Origin: Clostridia bacterium | GTDB taxonomy: Bacteria; Bacillota; Clostridia; Christensenellales; Borkfalkiaceae | NCBI GenBank assembly: GCA_017508485.1 | Contig: JAFVYV010000010.1 | Location: 41,067-105,066, forward strand | DNA length: 64,000 nucleotides | Direction: 5' to 3' | Shown here: piece by piece, positions 32,661-41,854 of the stretch | How the letters are laid out: each line of letters starts with the position of its first letter | How positions within the stretch are numbered: the stretch's first letter is position 1 | Notes under the pieces: model-generated | The model's input: the letters and a program-made list of their open reading frames with translations, nothing else | Database searches by the model: none | What the model was told of the DNA's origin: nothing | Made by a program: the position numbers and the translations under genes

Positions 32661-34364
32661 TTAATTACTTTTTATAAATTCTTCGTGATTACTTGGATTT
32701 ACTATAAGAGTTTCGTTAGTTTGGTAGATAAAAAAGCCTAATTTTGACTTTGGTGGCTTTTTTACGTTCTTTTTTAAGGTGAAGTCTACTTCAATTTTGT
32801 CGCCGTACCTACCCTTTGAATAGTAGGCGCAAATTTCTGCACCTATTTTTAAAACTTCATCACTAACCGGTCTTCCTTCGTTTTCTATTATAACGTGCGC
32901 TGAAGGATAATTTTTGGTGTGTAACCATAAATCTTTTGGCTTTGCTTTTATGGTTAGTTCTTCGTTTGAAACGTTGTTTTTGCCTACCTTAATTTTTACG
33001 CCGTTTACTTCGTAAAGCCTATAATTTATTTCCGGTTTTTTGCTCTTTTTTGGTTGCGTGTTTGCCCTAATTATTCCTGAAATAAGTAGTTCGCTTTCAA
33101 CGTGAGTTAGGTCTTCTTTAGTTAAGGCTAAATTAAGTTCGTCTTCAACGCTATCAAGATAGTTTAGTTCAAGCAAAATTTCTTCCTTTTGCGGTAAAAT
33201 CATCGCTAAAGTTCTTTTTTGTTTGTTGTATTTTTTGAAGTAGTTTTGTGAGTTTTTTGATACGGATAACCCCTTTTCTAAGGCGATTTTTATTTTCGTG
33301 CCATCGTAGTAGTTATCTAAAATTACAAACTCTTCCGTCCCTTTAATTTTGTATGCGTTTGATAAAAGAAGTTCACCTTTAATTCTGTTTATTTCCATAT
33401 CACTTGCATCTCTTTCTTTGCCGTCAATTATGGCTAAACGCTTTTTAAGTTTTTTTCTATTTGCGTTGATGCTTGATAGAAGTTTATTCTTCTTTTCTGC
33501 TATGCTTTTTTTGTTTTCTTTTTCTAAATAAAACTTGTCTTCTGCTTCAAAAATATTGTCAAAAAAAGTTCTATCGCCAAAGATACTTTTATAGTCTAAA
33601 ACAAAAAAGTCTAAGTCTTTTTCCATAGCAGTTATTATGCAAGGATTAACCTTTGCGTTTAATAGAAAATCTATTAAAAAACTTGCAAATTCTTGCTTAT
33701 TTTTTATTTCTTGCACCTCTTTTTTGTTGAAAAATCTGGTTACTATTTCAAGTGCCGTTTCCCTTGAAATACCCATTATTCCGTTGAAGATATAACTTGT
33801 TAAGTCCGTGCCGTTAAAGGCGTTTATAAATTCAAAGACTTTTTCCTTTTCATAAGGGGAAATTTTTTCTTGTTTTGGTGGCATTTTATAGTCTAAGCCG
33901 GTTAGAATTGGTCTAACTGACATTTCTTCTAAAGAAGCAGTTTTTATTGACCCTAAAATTTTGCCGTTAAATAGTAGCATTATATTGCTGTACTTACCCA
34001 TAATTTCGGCAATTAACACCTTTTCTTCTTCTTCAAAAAAGTCGTTTTTATTTATAAAAGTAAACTTTATTATTCTTTCAAACTCTAATTGTTCAACCCT
34101 TTCAAGCGTTGCGCCCGTTAGGTGTTTTCTAAGTAGCATACAAAAATTGAACGGTACTATTGGGTTTTCACTTTCCCCTTTGGTTATTACCGTTCTTGCC
34201 GTGTTTGCGCTTGCTGAAATTAGTAGTTTGTAAACCTTGCCTTTATATATTGTTATTACCGTTTCATCTTTAGTTGGCTGGGTTATTTTGTTTACCTTTC
34301 CACTAGCTAAAGTGCTATTAAGTTCTTCTGCTACGTATTTTAGCGTAAATGCGTCTTGTGGCAT
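32661..34364 (-). CDS. rqcH: Rqc2-homologue RqcH (NFACT protein)
   Basis: This 567-residue NFACT-family protein has NFACT-N (residues about 1-170, with LTGATLERVEQLEFERIIKF), a central helical/coiled region with Lys-rich KKNKLLSSINANRKKLKKRL (about 284-303), and an NFACT-R domain near the C-terminus (DLWLHTKNYPSAHVII). RqcH binds stalled 50S-peptidyl-tRNA complexes and adds alanine tails for degradation by ClpXP. It is encoded just upstream of the tig-clpP-clpX operon. The name FbpA is also used for this family. Confidence 0.92.
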   Translation of the reverse strand: MPQDAFTLKYVAEELNSTLASGKVNKITQPTKDETVITIYKGKVYKLLISASANTARTVITKGESENPIVPFNFCMLLRKHLTGATLERVEQLEFERIIKFTFINKNDFFEEEEKVLIAEIMGKYSNIMLLFNGKILGSIKTASLEEMSVRPILTGLDYKMPPKQEKISPYEKEKVFEFINAFNGTDLTSYIFNGIMGISRETALEIVTRFFNKKEVQEIKNKQEFASFLIDFLLNAKVNPCIITAMEKDLDFFVLDYKSIFGDRTFFDNIFEAEDKFYLEKENKKSIAEKKNKLLSSINANRKKLKKRLAIIDGKERDASDMEINRIKGELLLSNAYKIKGTEEFVILDNYYDGTKIKIALEKGLSVSKNSQNYFKKYNKQKRTLAMILPQKEEILLELNYLDSVEDELNLALTKEDLTHVESELLISGIIRANTQPKKSKKPEINYRLYEVNGVKIKVGKNNVSNEELTIKAKPKDLWLHTKNYPSAHVIIENEGRPVSDEVLKIGAEICAYYSKGRYGDKIEVDFTLKKNVKKPPKSKLGFFIYQTNETLIVNPSNHEEFIKSN

Positions 34365-34372
34365 AAAACTCC

Positions 34373-35185
34373 TTAAAGTTCAAAAGTTTTGTTATCTAAA
34401 TAATAAAGTGGGCTTTCGCTTTCAAAATGAAGCGTTAGTCTACTTGCAGTTAGTTCTTGCTTGGTCTTTTTTAAGATTTTGTTTATTTCGCCTTTGCCGT
34501 ACTTTCCGTCCCCTATTACAAAGTGACCGATATGCGCAAAATGTGCCCTTATTTGGTGGGTTTTGCCCGTGTGAAGAAGTATTTCTACTTCAGTTATAGG
34601 GATATCCTTTTCAACCAGTTTTTTAAGCACTTTATATTCCGTTATAATTTTAACAGAGCCTTCTACCTTTTTATCAAAAATTGATACTAAACTGTCTTCT
34701 TTGTTCTTTTTTAGGTATGCCGTTAAAACTTCTTTATCCTTTTTTAAGTGACCGTAAAGGGTGGCGTTATAATACTTTTCAAAAGTTCTATTTTTAAAGC
34801 CTTTTAAAAGTTCTTGATTTGCCATTTCGTTTTTAGCAAAAATCATTATTCCAGAAGTGTTCCTATCTAGTCTGTGGATAAAAAACGCCTTGTCTTTTAG
34901 GCTTTCAAAAACCGTTTCAGATAGTATGCCTTTTGGCTTAGTTATAACCAAAATATCTTGGTTTTCAAATATAATATCGTATAGTTTTTTTTGTAAAAGT
35001 TCTTTATAGTAAACTTCTACCTTGTCGCCTATTTTTAGTTCTAAATTGGTTGAAGTTCTTTTGCCGTTTACCTTTATATCTTTATTTTTTAGAATTTTTT
35101 GTACGGAAAAATAGCCTATACCTAATTTTTCTTCTAGTAGGCTAGTTATACTTTTACTTTCTTCTACAAAAAACTCTTTTAACAT
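34373..35185 (-). CDS. RluA-family pseudouridine synthase with S4 domain
   Basis: This 270-residue protein has an N-terminal S4-like RNA-binding part (FSVQKILKNKDIKVNGKRTS, about 25-44) and an RluA catalytic domain with the catalytic Asp in FFIHRLDRNTSGIMIFAKN (about 100-118) and LLHTGKTHQIRAHFAHIGH (about 203-221). It isomerises uridine to pseudouridine in rRNA or tRNA; the target cannot be assigned. It lies nine bases before rqcH in the same orientation. Confidence 0.9.
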   Translation of the reverse strand: MLKEFFVEESKSITSLLEEKLGIGYFSVQKILKNKDIKVNGKRTSTNLELKIGDKVEVYYKELLQKKLYDIIFENQDILVITKPKGILSETVFESLKDKAFFIHRLDRNTSGIMIFAKNEMANQELLKGFKNRTFEKYYNATLYGHLKKDKEVLTAYLKKNKEDSLVSIFDKKVEGSVKIITEYKVLKKLVEKDIPITEVEILLHTGKTHQIRAHFAHIGHFVIGDGKYGKGEINKILKKTKQELTASRLTLHFESESPLYYLDNKTFEL

Positions 35186-35205
35186 AATTTACCTTTTTTG
35201 ACAAA

Positions 35206-35238
35206 AAAGGCTTTAAGCAAACTTTGCTTAAAGCCTTT
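35206..35238 (-). terminator. Terminator after the 621-residue membrane protein gene
   Basis: AAAGGCTTTAAGCAA and TTGCTTAAAGCCTTT form a perfect 15-bp stem with a 3-base loop. On the minus strand it is followed by TTTG-rich sequence. It lies 7 bases past the stop codon. Confidence 0.9.
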
Positions 35239-35245
35239 GTGATTT

Positions 35246-37111
35246 TTAGTCTTGCTTTTCTTTAGGTTTTACGAATAAAACAACTACTAGGCCTATTAGT
35301 GAAAGTGTACCAATCGTTAAGAAAATGAAAGATTCAACGTTGTTTTCTATCCAAACGATTGCGCCTGTGTTTACCTTTTGAACTGCGTCTTGTACAAGAA
35401 CAACAGTTTCACCACTTGCCGTTCTACTTGAGTAAGTAGTTGCGATATCACAAGTGATTTTGTATTCACCCTTCATTGTTGGTATAAAGGTTAACTTGCC
35501 GTTGTATGAAATTGCTTCTAAATCTTCTTTACCGTCAATACCGATTGCGCTTAATACTGTATAGTCGTAATCTTCAGTAACGGTTTTGATTGCAGGAATT
35601 TCTACCCAGTCTTTTGATTCACTTTCTCTATAGTATAGTTTGTAAACACTACTATAGTCTGCACCGGTAATGTCAAAATCTTTTGCAGTATATTTAACTT
35701 CTAAATAACCGTTTTCTTGTGCTGAGCCTGTAACAGTCATTGGTGCGTCGTCTTCAATTGTGAAAGTAAATACGTAGTCGCCATATTCACTTGCTAAACC
35801 AACGTAGTTGCCCTTGTCGTCTTCAACTATAAAGTCTTCTTTTTCCATTTCGTTGCCTTCTAAGTCAACAAATGCAACGAAGAATTTATAAGTACCTGCT
35901 TCCCTAATAGGAATTTCCATTGAAGAAGTTTGTGATGAAGTTGATGGAGTGTAGTAGTATACTACTTGTTTTAAGTCTTCATAACCTGTGTAATCATCAT
36001 AAACCATACTCTTCATAGTAGGGATTTTTAAAGTTTGAGTTGCACCTATTTGAATGTGGTATTCGCCACCTTCTTGCATAGTTGCTTCTTCTAATTGTTC
36101 TTTAAATTGTGCTATTGCTTTTGCGTTTTTGTTGTAAATTGGTGCAGTTACGTCTAAACCGTCACCCTTTAATAAGCCTTGAACTGTAAATTCTTTGTAA
36201 AGATTTTCGCCTTGTTTTAAAGTGATTACTGCGTTATTTTTAGTTAAAATTAAAGTTGCCGTGCCGTTTGATTGCTTAACGATAGATACGCCGTCTGCTT
36301 CTACTACTTTGATATCTTCCATTATATCTTCAGGAATTACGTTTAATGCCTTAAAGGTCATTGTTAAAGTAGTGTTTAAGTATTTTACGCATCTAATATT
36401 TCCGTTTTGGTCAAGTGAGAAAAATTCGTTAAGAACTACTATTGCTTTAGGTCTAACTGCTAATTCGCCGTTAGTAAGAGTAAAGTCTTGTAAGTAAGCG
36501 CTATCTGATGCTTTTTGAGTTATTTGGTCAATAGCAAAAGTAGTTTCGCCACTTACTTTAATATCAAAACCTAAAGTTGCTACAGTCGTTTCTTGCTTTT
36601 CTACTTTGTAGTCGTCGTTAGCGTTTGCAAAAGGCGTGCCGTTTACCGTAGGAATAATAAAACCGTCAACTACTTTTACTGCTAATTCAACATCTCTACT
36701 ACTTAAAGTAAGATTACCTTCACCGTTAAAGGTTGCGCTTAAAACACCACCTTCTAACTTTAGTTCTAAAACGTTAGTAACTTTATCTTCATAAAAACCT
36801 TTGGTAGTTAAGTTTACTTTTAGACTTTCCATTTCGTCAGTAAAGTTAAATACTACCATAAAGTCGTCTATAACGATATCTCCAAAATATTCTAAATTTA
36901 CGTCTTTATCAATTTTTGTAGCAAGGACTCCGTTTGAAATTACAGAATCTTTTTTAATTCTTTTGTCCCCTTCTACTGCTACGATATAATCTTCCGTTGT
37001 AACTTCTTCCGTTGCTTTTACCATATTTACGTTAACGGCAAAGGCCATCGTAAACACTAAAGTTATAGCCACGAATATTAAAATAAGTTTGTTTTTTAGT
37101 GTGTTAATCAT
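35246..37111 (-). CDS. Secreted, C-terminally membrane-anchored protein of unknown function
   Basis: This 621-residue protein is not a family I recognise. It has a signal peptide (KLILIFVAITLVFTMAFAVN, about 8-27) and a likely cleavage site near residue 33, then an exported beta-rich region with repeated Ile/Val/Thr strands, including Ig-like segments such as YKFFVAFVDLEGNEM (about 405). It ends in a transmembrane helix (FIFLTIGTLSLIGLVVVLFV, about 595-614) and a short KPKEKQD tail. It resembles a surface or stalk protein with a cytosolic stub. A clear ribosome site (AGGAG) and its own terminator suggest monocistronic expression. Confidence 0.65.
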   Translation of the reverse strand: MINTLKNKLILIFVAITLVFTMAFAVNVNMVKATEEVTTEDYIVAVEGDKRIKKDSVISNGVLATKIDKDVNLEYFGDIVIDDFMVVFNFTDEMESLKVNLTTKGFYEDKVTNVLELKLEGGVLSATFNGEGNLTLSSRDVELAVKVVDGFIIPTVNGTPFANANDDYKVEKQETTVATLGFDIKVSGETTFAIDQITQKASDSAYLQDFTLTNGELAVRPKAIVVLNEFFSLDQNGNIRCVKYLNTTLTMTFKALNVIPEDIMEDIKVVEADGVSIVKQSNGTATLILTKNNAVITLKQGENLYKEFTVQGLLKGDGLDVTAPIYNKNAKAIAQFKEQLEEATMQEGGEYHIQIGATQTLKIPTMKSMVYDDYTGYEDLKQVVYYYTPSTSSQTSSMEIPIREAGTYKFFVAFVDLEGNEMEKEDFIVEDDKGNYVGLASEYGDYVFTFTIEDDAPMTVTGSAQENGYLEVKYTAKDFDITGADYSSVYKLYYRESESKDWVEIPAIKTVTEDYDYTVLSAIGIDGKEDLEAISYNGKLTFIPTMKGEYKITCDIATTYSSRTASGETVVLVQDAVQKVNTGAIVWIENNVESFIFLTIGTLSLIGLVVVLFVKPKEKQD

Positions 37112-37290
37112 TTATATAAACTCCTACAAATGTAAATAATTTTACAGTCTATAACATTTTACACAAAATTTTTGCCTTTGTCAATCTTCTTTATATATAT
37201 TTGTTTATATTTTAAAGTTTTTCTTTAACCTTTTTAAGCAAATTTTCATAAAATACTATACTTTTACTTTTTGAACTTAAGGACGCACTT

Positions 37291-37818
37291 ATGAATTTAC
37301 TTTTTGTTGTTTTGGGGGCTTTTTTGGTCAGCATTGATTCTTTTATTTCGGGCTTTTCACTTTCTAATAGTTGTAAAAATAAAAAACAGTTGGTTTTTGG
37401 GGTAGCAACAGTAGTTTTAGCACTTTGCTTTTTAACCAACTATTTAGGTGTTTTTTTACAAAACGTTTTAACGGAAAAAACGGCTTGTCTTGGTGGAATT
37501 ATTTTAATTTTAATAGGAGTTTTTAACCTTCTTAATATAAAAAAAGAGATTAACTATAATAAACCTTTTTTGAAAATTCTTCTTGTCGGTTTTGCAGTTG
37601 GGCTTGACGGTGCTTTTTTTAACCTTTCGCTATCTATTATGGGTTTTTCGCATTTTTATTTGCCCTTTATTATCGCCTTTGTGCACGGATTTATGATTTA
37701 TTTAAGCACCCTGCTTTATGAAACTAAAATTTTTAATTTTGTTAGAAAATTTTCTTTTATTGCCCCTTGTATTTTGATTGTGCTTGGCGTTTATAAACTG
37801 CTTTTGTTCTTTTTATAA
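37291..37818 (+). CDS. MntP/YtaF-like membrane protein
   Basis: This 175-residue protein has about six membrane helices and two related halves. The VSIDSFISGFSLSNS (about 13-27) and GFAVGLDGAFFNLSLSIMGF (about 100-119) segments carry the conserved acidic residues of the MntP manganese-efflux and YtaF families. YtaF is a sporulation membrane protein in Bacillus. An AAGGA ribosome site lies before the ATG. Its stop overlaps the end of the opposite 215-residue gene by six bases. Transport of Mn2+ is plausible but not proven. Confidence 0.75.
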   Translation: MNLLFVVLGAFLVSIDSFISGFSLSNSCKNKKQLVFGVATVVLALCFLTNYLGVFLQNVLTEKTACLGGIILILIGVFNLLNIKKEINYNKPFLKILLVGFAVGLDGAFFNLSLSIMGFSHFYLPFIIAFVHGFMIYLSTLLYETKIFNFVRKFSFIAPCILIVLGVYKLLLFFL

Positions 37819-38460
37819 ACTGTATTTTGCCATAATTTTAAGTAGTTGTTGTAAACCTTCGTTTACCTTGGTTTTTACTATTCCTTTTATCTCCCCTTCC
37901 GTTGTTAAAAGGGTGTATTCTATCCTTTCAACTTCCTTTTTGTCGTAAAAAGATAGTTGCTCTTTTTTTAGTTTTTTAATTACGTTTAGTGCGTGGTCTA
38001 AGCATATTTCATCTTCAATAACCTGCTCTTTTATCTTTTCTTTAATTCCACCTAAAAAGTGGTCTTCTTCATCAAATAAAAGACTTTTTTCTTCCTTTAT
38101 ATTAGGCGCTTTGACTTCTGCCTTTTTATATTCTAAATTTATTAGGTCAATAAGTTCTTTTTCTTCCCTTTTTAATCCCTTACTTTCCCCTAAAAATTTT
38201 AGCACTAAATAAAAACAACTACTTAAAAACAAAACTAAAACAAAAAGGGTAATTTTGTCTAAAAATAGGACTAAAAAGCATAAGTTTAACGGAACTAAAA
38301 GGCGCAAAAACCATTTAGAAAAACTCTTTCTTTTTAAGGTTAAAACTAAAAAAAGTGTAAAAAGACCGACTAGTATTGCCGTTAAAATTAAAGAAATAAT
38401 ATCAAGATATTTTGTTAAAAATGCCTTTAATAAATTAAAAAAATCAAGAACGATACTCAT
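37813..38460 (-). CDS. Membrane-anchored protein of unknown function downstream of addAB
   Basis: This 215-residue protein has two or three N-terminal membrane helices (residues about 17-40 and 49-90), followed by a charged, coiled-coil-like cytosolic region (REEKELIDLINLEYKKAEVK, about 97-116) and an ordered C-terminal domain (VERIEYTLLTTEGEIKGIVK). It has a good ribosome site (GAAGGAG). It lies 76 bases after addA with no obvious terminator between, so it may be cotranscribed with addAB. I do not recognise the family. Confidence 0.6.
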   Translation of the reverse strand: MSIVLDFFNLLKAFLTKYLDIISLILTAILVGLFTLFLVLTLKRKSFSKWFLRLLVPLNLCFLVLFLDKITLFVLVLFLSSCFYLVLKFLGESKGLKREEKELIDLINLEYKKAEVKAPNIKEEKSLLFDEEDHFLGGIKEKIKEQVIEDEICLDHALNVIKKLKKEQLSFYDKKEVERIEYTLLTTEGEIKGIVKTKVNEGLQQLLKIMAKYSL

Positions 38461-38536
38461 AAAATTTCTCCTTCTTGATTTTTATAACTTTTTTTAGTAG
38501 GCGAAATAAAGAATTGTTTTTGTTTTTTTAACTTTT

Positions 38537-41500
38537 TTAGTCGATTTCTATTACTTCACCCTTTCTTAAACTTACTAAAGCCTTTTTAATTACCTTTTTG
38601 TTTAGCGCCTTTTCAACTGCAATTTGGTATAAATCTAGTTGCTTTTTGTAAGTTTTTATAAGTGCGTCTTTATCTTTATAAGAATACTTGTAGTCTAAAA
38701 TTATTACTTCATCACCCTTTATGCAAAGTAGGTCAATTATACCTTGAAGTAGTATTTTATCTTCCGAATCAGTATCCGTTAACTCTTTAGCAGGTAGTTC
38801 TATTATGAAACCTTTTTCCGGATATTTTTTGTAATCTTTTATGTCCTTAAAAATATTGCTTTTTAGTAAATTTTCAAGCACAGTTATATCTAAAAGTTCA
38901 CTTTCTTCTTTTGTGAAAACACCTTCAGTTAACATATTTTCAAGTTGAAAACTAACCCTTTCATCTTCTAAAAGGGCGTGTTCTAAAAAGCGATGCATAA
39001 GCGTTCCCTTTTCTTTAACGTCTTCTTCAAGGAAGATGGTTGGAATTTCATAATCTTCGTGAGATGAACTACTATCTAAACTCTTTGTAACGGAAGTTTT
39101 TAACGGAAGATTATCACCTTTATAGGTAAATAAAAGGTTCTTTTTGTAAATTTCTTTTAAGGTTTCATCAGCCTTGCCTATTACTATTTCTTCATTTTCT
39201 TCCGGCTTACTCTTAAAGATAGTTTCGGCAGTCGTTTCTTCCCCTTCTAGTCCATAAATAAAGTCATAATAAGATGACCCTAAACCTATAACCGGTTTTT
39301 GTTCCTTTTTTAAGGTTGCCGTTAGGTAAAGTTCGTTTTTAGCACGGGTTAGGGCTACGTAGAAAAGTTTAAGTTCTTCCTTTCTACTATTTAGCGTTAT
39401 TTGGTTTTTAATAAACTTTGTTAAAATGGTTGAAGAAACGCTTCTATTTTCTAAGTCGTAACTTTTTACGGCTAAACCATACTCTCTATCAAATAACACC
39501 TTGTCCCTTAACTCTTGAACGTTAAAGGTTTTGTTTAAGTTTGGCAATACTACTACAGGGAATTCTAACCCTTTTGAACCGTGCATCGTCATTATTTTTA
39601 CTGCGTTTTCGGCTGATTCTGAAAAGGCTGAACTTTCTTCTAAATTTTCTATTTTTTCAAGGAATTCCCTTACCGTTAAGGCTATGCCGTTTTTAACGGC
39701 TTCACCTAAAAAGATTTCTATATTTTTTACCTTGTCCTTTCCTAAAGGAGATGCTAAAAGGGTGAATTCAAAAGATTTATCTTCTATAACCTTTTCAAGC
39801 ACCTTTTTTGCGCCGACAAAGTCTGCTAAAAACCTTATTTCTTCAAAATAGTCGTAAAAGTCTTTTAGCCTTTTGCCAAGGTCGTTGTCTTTATTTTTAT
39901 ATTCTAAAAAGGCTTCGTAAAAATATTTTTTATCTTTAAACTCTTTTCTTATTTCGTAAAGTTCATCATCTGTTAACTTCCATATCTTTTTTAAGGTAAA
40001 TGCAAGTGGTACGTCTTGCTTTGCACAGTCAATAAACTTTAATAAATTTATTAAAACGTTGATTTCAGGGTAGTCTTCTATCTTTGCTTTTGCGTCAAAT
40101 GAAACGGGTATTCCGTTTTCCATAAGCGCTTTTGATAGTTTTTGGAAAAAAGAACTTCTTGAACGGGCTAAAACGACTATGTCTTTATATTCAATAGGTC
40201 TTTCCCTTTTTTCTTTTACGTCGTAAAAAAGTTGTCCTAGTTTATTACGAATTATGCTAACTGCTAAGTTTACTTCTTCATCTTCTTCCGTTTTTATGGT
40301 TAAATTTTTTAAGATATCGTAAACTTCTGCCTTTTCGTTTTTCTTTTCCTTTGCTTTGTATGGAAGAAGGTATAGTTTTGCATCACCAAAATATTGAGTA
40401 CCAGTTTCCTTATTTTGGTATAGTCCACCATAGTTAAGTTTTGCATCGCAATAGTCAACGCCATAGTCTTCTTTGGTCATTTTGTCTAAAAAGACTTTGT
40501 TTACCATATTTATTACGGCTGGTGTTGAACGGAAGTTGTCGTGCAATCCTATTACGTCCTTAGTTTTGCTAAACTTTTCCATCTTTTCTTGGAAAATTTT
40601 GTGGTTGCAACCCCTAAATGCGTAAATACTTTGCTTTACGTCGCCTACCATAAACAAATTGTTTGACGCAATTTTGTTTACTATGGCTTCTTGAATACCG
40701 TTTGTGTCTTGATACTCGTCAATAAAAATGTATTTGTATTTTTGTTGAACACTTTTTTGAATATCTTCGTTATTTAATATTTGTAAAGCAAAATGTTCTA
40801 GGTCGTTAAAGTCAAGTTTGTTTAACTTTTTCTTTTCTTCTTGATACCTATCCTTAAAAAGTTTAACAAGCCAAACAAGTTTTTCAGTAGTTACTAAAGC
40901 GTTGTCAAAGGCTTTTCTTTCTACTTCTTCATCTTCTAAAAGTGAAAATTTTTCCTTTACGAATTCTTGAAAACTACCCTTTAATGCTTTGAATTTTTCG
41001 TTTAGTGGTAGTTGATATTCGTTTAACCCTTTACTACTTGCAGAACCAAATTTTTCTTTAGAAAAAACGTAGTATTTAAACGGATTAGTAAAGGTTAGCA
41101 TTTCATTGGTTTTTGTTAAAATATCGGTTAAAATTAGAATATGACTTTTAAAACTTTCACTATCTTCCTTTTCTAATTCTTCTTTTAATGAAACGAACTC
41201 TTTTTTGTATTCGGTTAAACTTTTTTTGTATTGCTCTAAAATTTTATCTTTAAAGTAGTTAAAACCCCTTTTTGTGTAGTTGAAAACGCTTTCATCTAAA
41301 AATGAGTTAAAGTCTTCTTCAGATGAAACTTGTTCAAAAATGGTTAAAATTGTTTCCCTAAAACTGTTGTCACGCCTTTTGCTACTTAAACAGTCGGTTA
41401 AGTATAAAAAGTCTTGGTTATTTTCTTCGTAAAGTTGGTAAAAAAGGTCTTCTATTACCTTATTTTTTAACTCTTGTGCTTCTTCCGTTTCAATAATTTC

Positions 41501-41854
41501 ATAGTCAACGGATACCCCTACTTCGTAAAAGTAACGGCGAATAAGTTTTGAACAAAAAGAGTGCATTGTAGAAATATCTGCATTTGAAATTTCTACTAAA
41601 CTTGACTTTAAGTTTTCCTTTCCGTCGTTTATTTTTTCAATAAGGGCTTCCCTTATTTTTTCTTTCATTTCGGTTGCTGCAAGTTCAGTAAACGTTACTG
41701 CCAAAATTTCATCAATTTTAGCCTTTTCTTCACTAACTAAACGAATTAGTCTATCTACCATTACCTTGGTTTTACCACTACCAGCAGAGGCTGAAACTAG
41801 AACGTTACCTTCATTAAACAAAACGGCTTGTTCTTGATGTTTTGTATAACCCAT
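38537..41854 (-). CDS. addA: ATP-dependent helicase/nuclease subunit AddA
   Basis: This 1105-residue UvrD-like helicase-nuclease has Walker A VSASAGSGKTKVMVDRLIRL (about 20-39), helicase motifs including FIDEYQDTNGIQ, GDVKQSIYAFRG, TMHGSKGLEFPVVVLP and YVALTRAKNELYLT, and a C-terminal RecB-type nuclease (LQGIIDLLCIKGDEVIILDY, about 1044-1063). With AddB it resects double-strand breaks to 3' ends for RecA. The start is separated from the addB stop by only one shared base. Confidence 0.96.
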   Translation of the reverse strand: MGYTKHQEQAVLFNEGNVLVSASAGSGKTKVMVDRLIRLVSEEKAKIDEILAVTFTELAATEMKEKIREALIEKINDGKENLKSSLVEISNADISTMHSFCSKLIRRYFYEVGVSVDYEIIETEEAQELKNKVIEDLFYQLYEENNQDFLYLTDCLSSKRRDNSFRETILTIFEQVSSEEDFNSFLDESVFNYTKRGFNYFKDKILEQYKKSLTEYKKEFVSLKEELEKEDSESFKSHILILTDILTKTNEMLTFTNPFKYYVFSKEKFGSASSKGLNEYQLPLNEKFKALKGSFQEFVKEKFSLLEDEEVERKAFDNALVTTEKLVWLVKLFKDRYQEEKKKLNKLDFNDLEHFALQILNNEDIQKSVQQKYKYIFIDEYQDTNGIQEAIVNKIASNNLFMVGDVKQSIYAFRGCNHKIFQEKMEKFSKTKDVIGLHDNFRSTPAVINMVNKVFLDKMTKEDYGVDYCDAKLNYGGLYQNKETGTQYFGDAKLYLLPYKAKEKKNEKAEVYDILKNLTIKTEEDEEVNLAVSIIRNKLGQLFYDVKEKRERPIEYKDIVVLARSRSSFFQKLSKALMENGIPVSFDAKAKIEDYPEINVLINLLKFIDCAKQDVPLAFTLKKIWKLTDDELYEIRKEFKDKKYFYEAFLEYKNKDNDLGKRLKDFYDYFEEIRFLADFVGAKKVLEKVIEDKSFEFTLLASPLGKDKVKNIEIFLGEAVKNGIALTVREFLEKIENLEESSAFSESAENAVKIMTMHGSKGLEFPVVVLPNLNKTFNVQELRDKVLFDREYGLAVKSYDLENRSVSSTILTKFIKNQITLNSRKEELKLFYVALTRAKNELYLTATLKKEQKPVIGLGSSYYDFIYGLEGEETTAETIFKSKPEENEEIVIGKADETLKEIYKKNLLFTYKGDNLPLKTSVTKSLDSSSSHEDYEIPTIFLEEDVKEKGTLMHRFLEHALLEDERVSFQLENMLTEGVFTKEESELLDITVLENLLKSNIFKDIKDYKKYPEKGFIIELPAKELTDTDSEDKILLQGIIDLLCIKGDEVIILDYKYSYKDKDALIKTYKKQLDLYQIAVEKALNKKVIKKALVSLRKGEVIEID

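Noticed and set aside
37212..37439. Minus-strand frame of 75 residues
   Set aside because: It is antisense to the start of the MntP/YtaF-like gene, with no ribosome site and no family.
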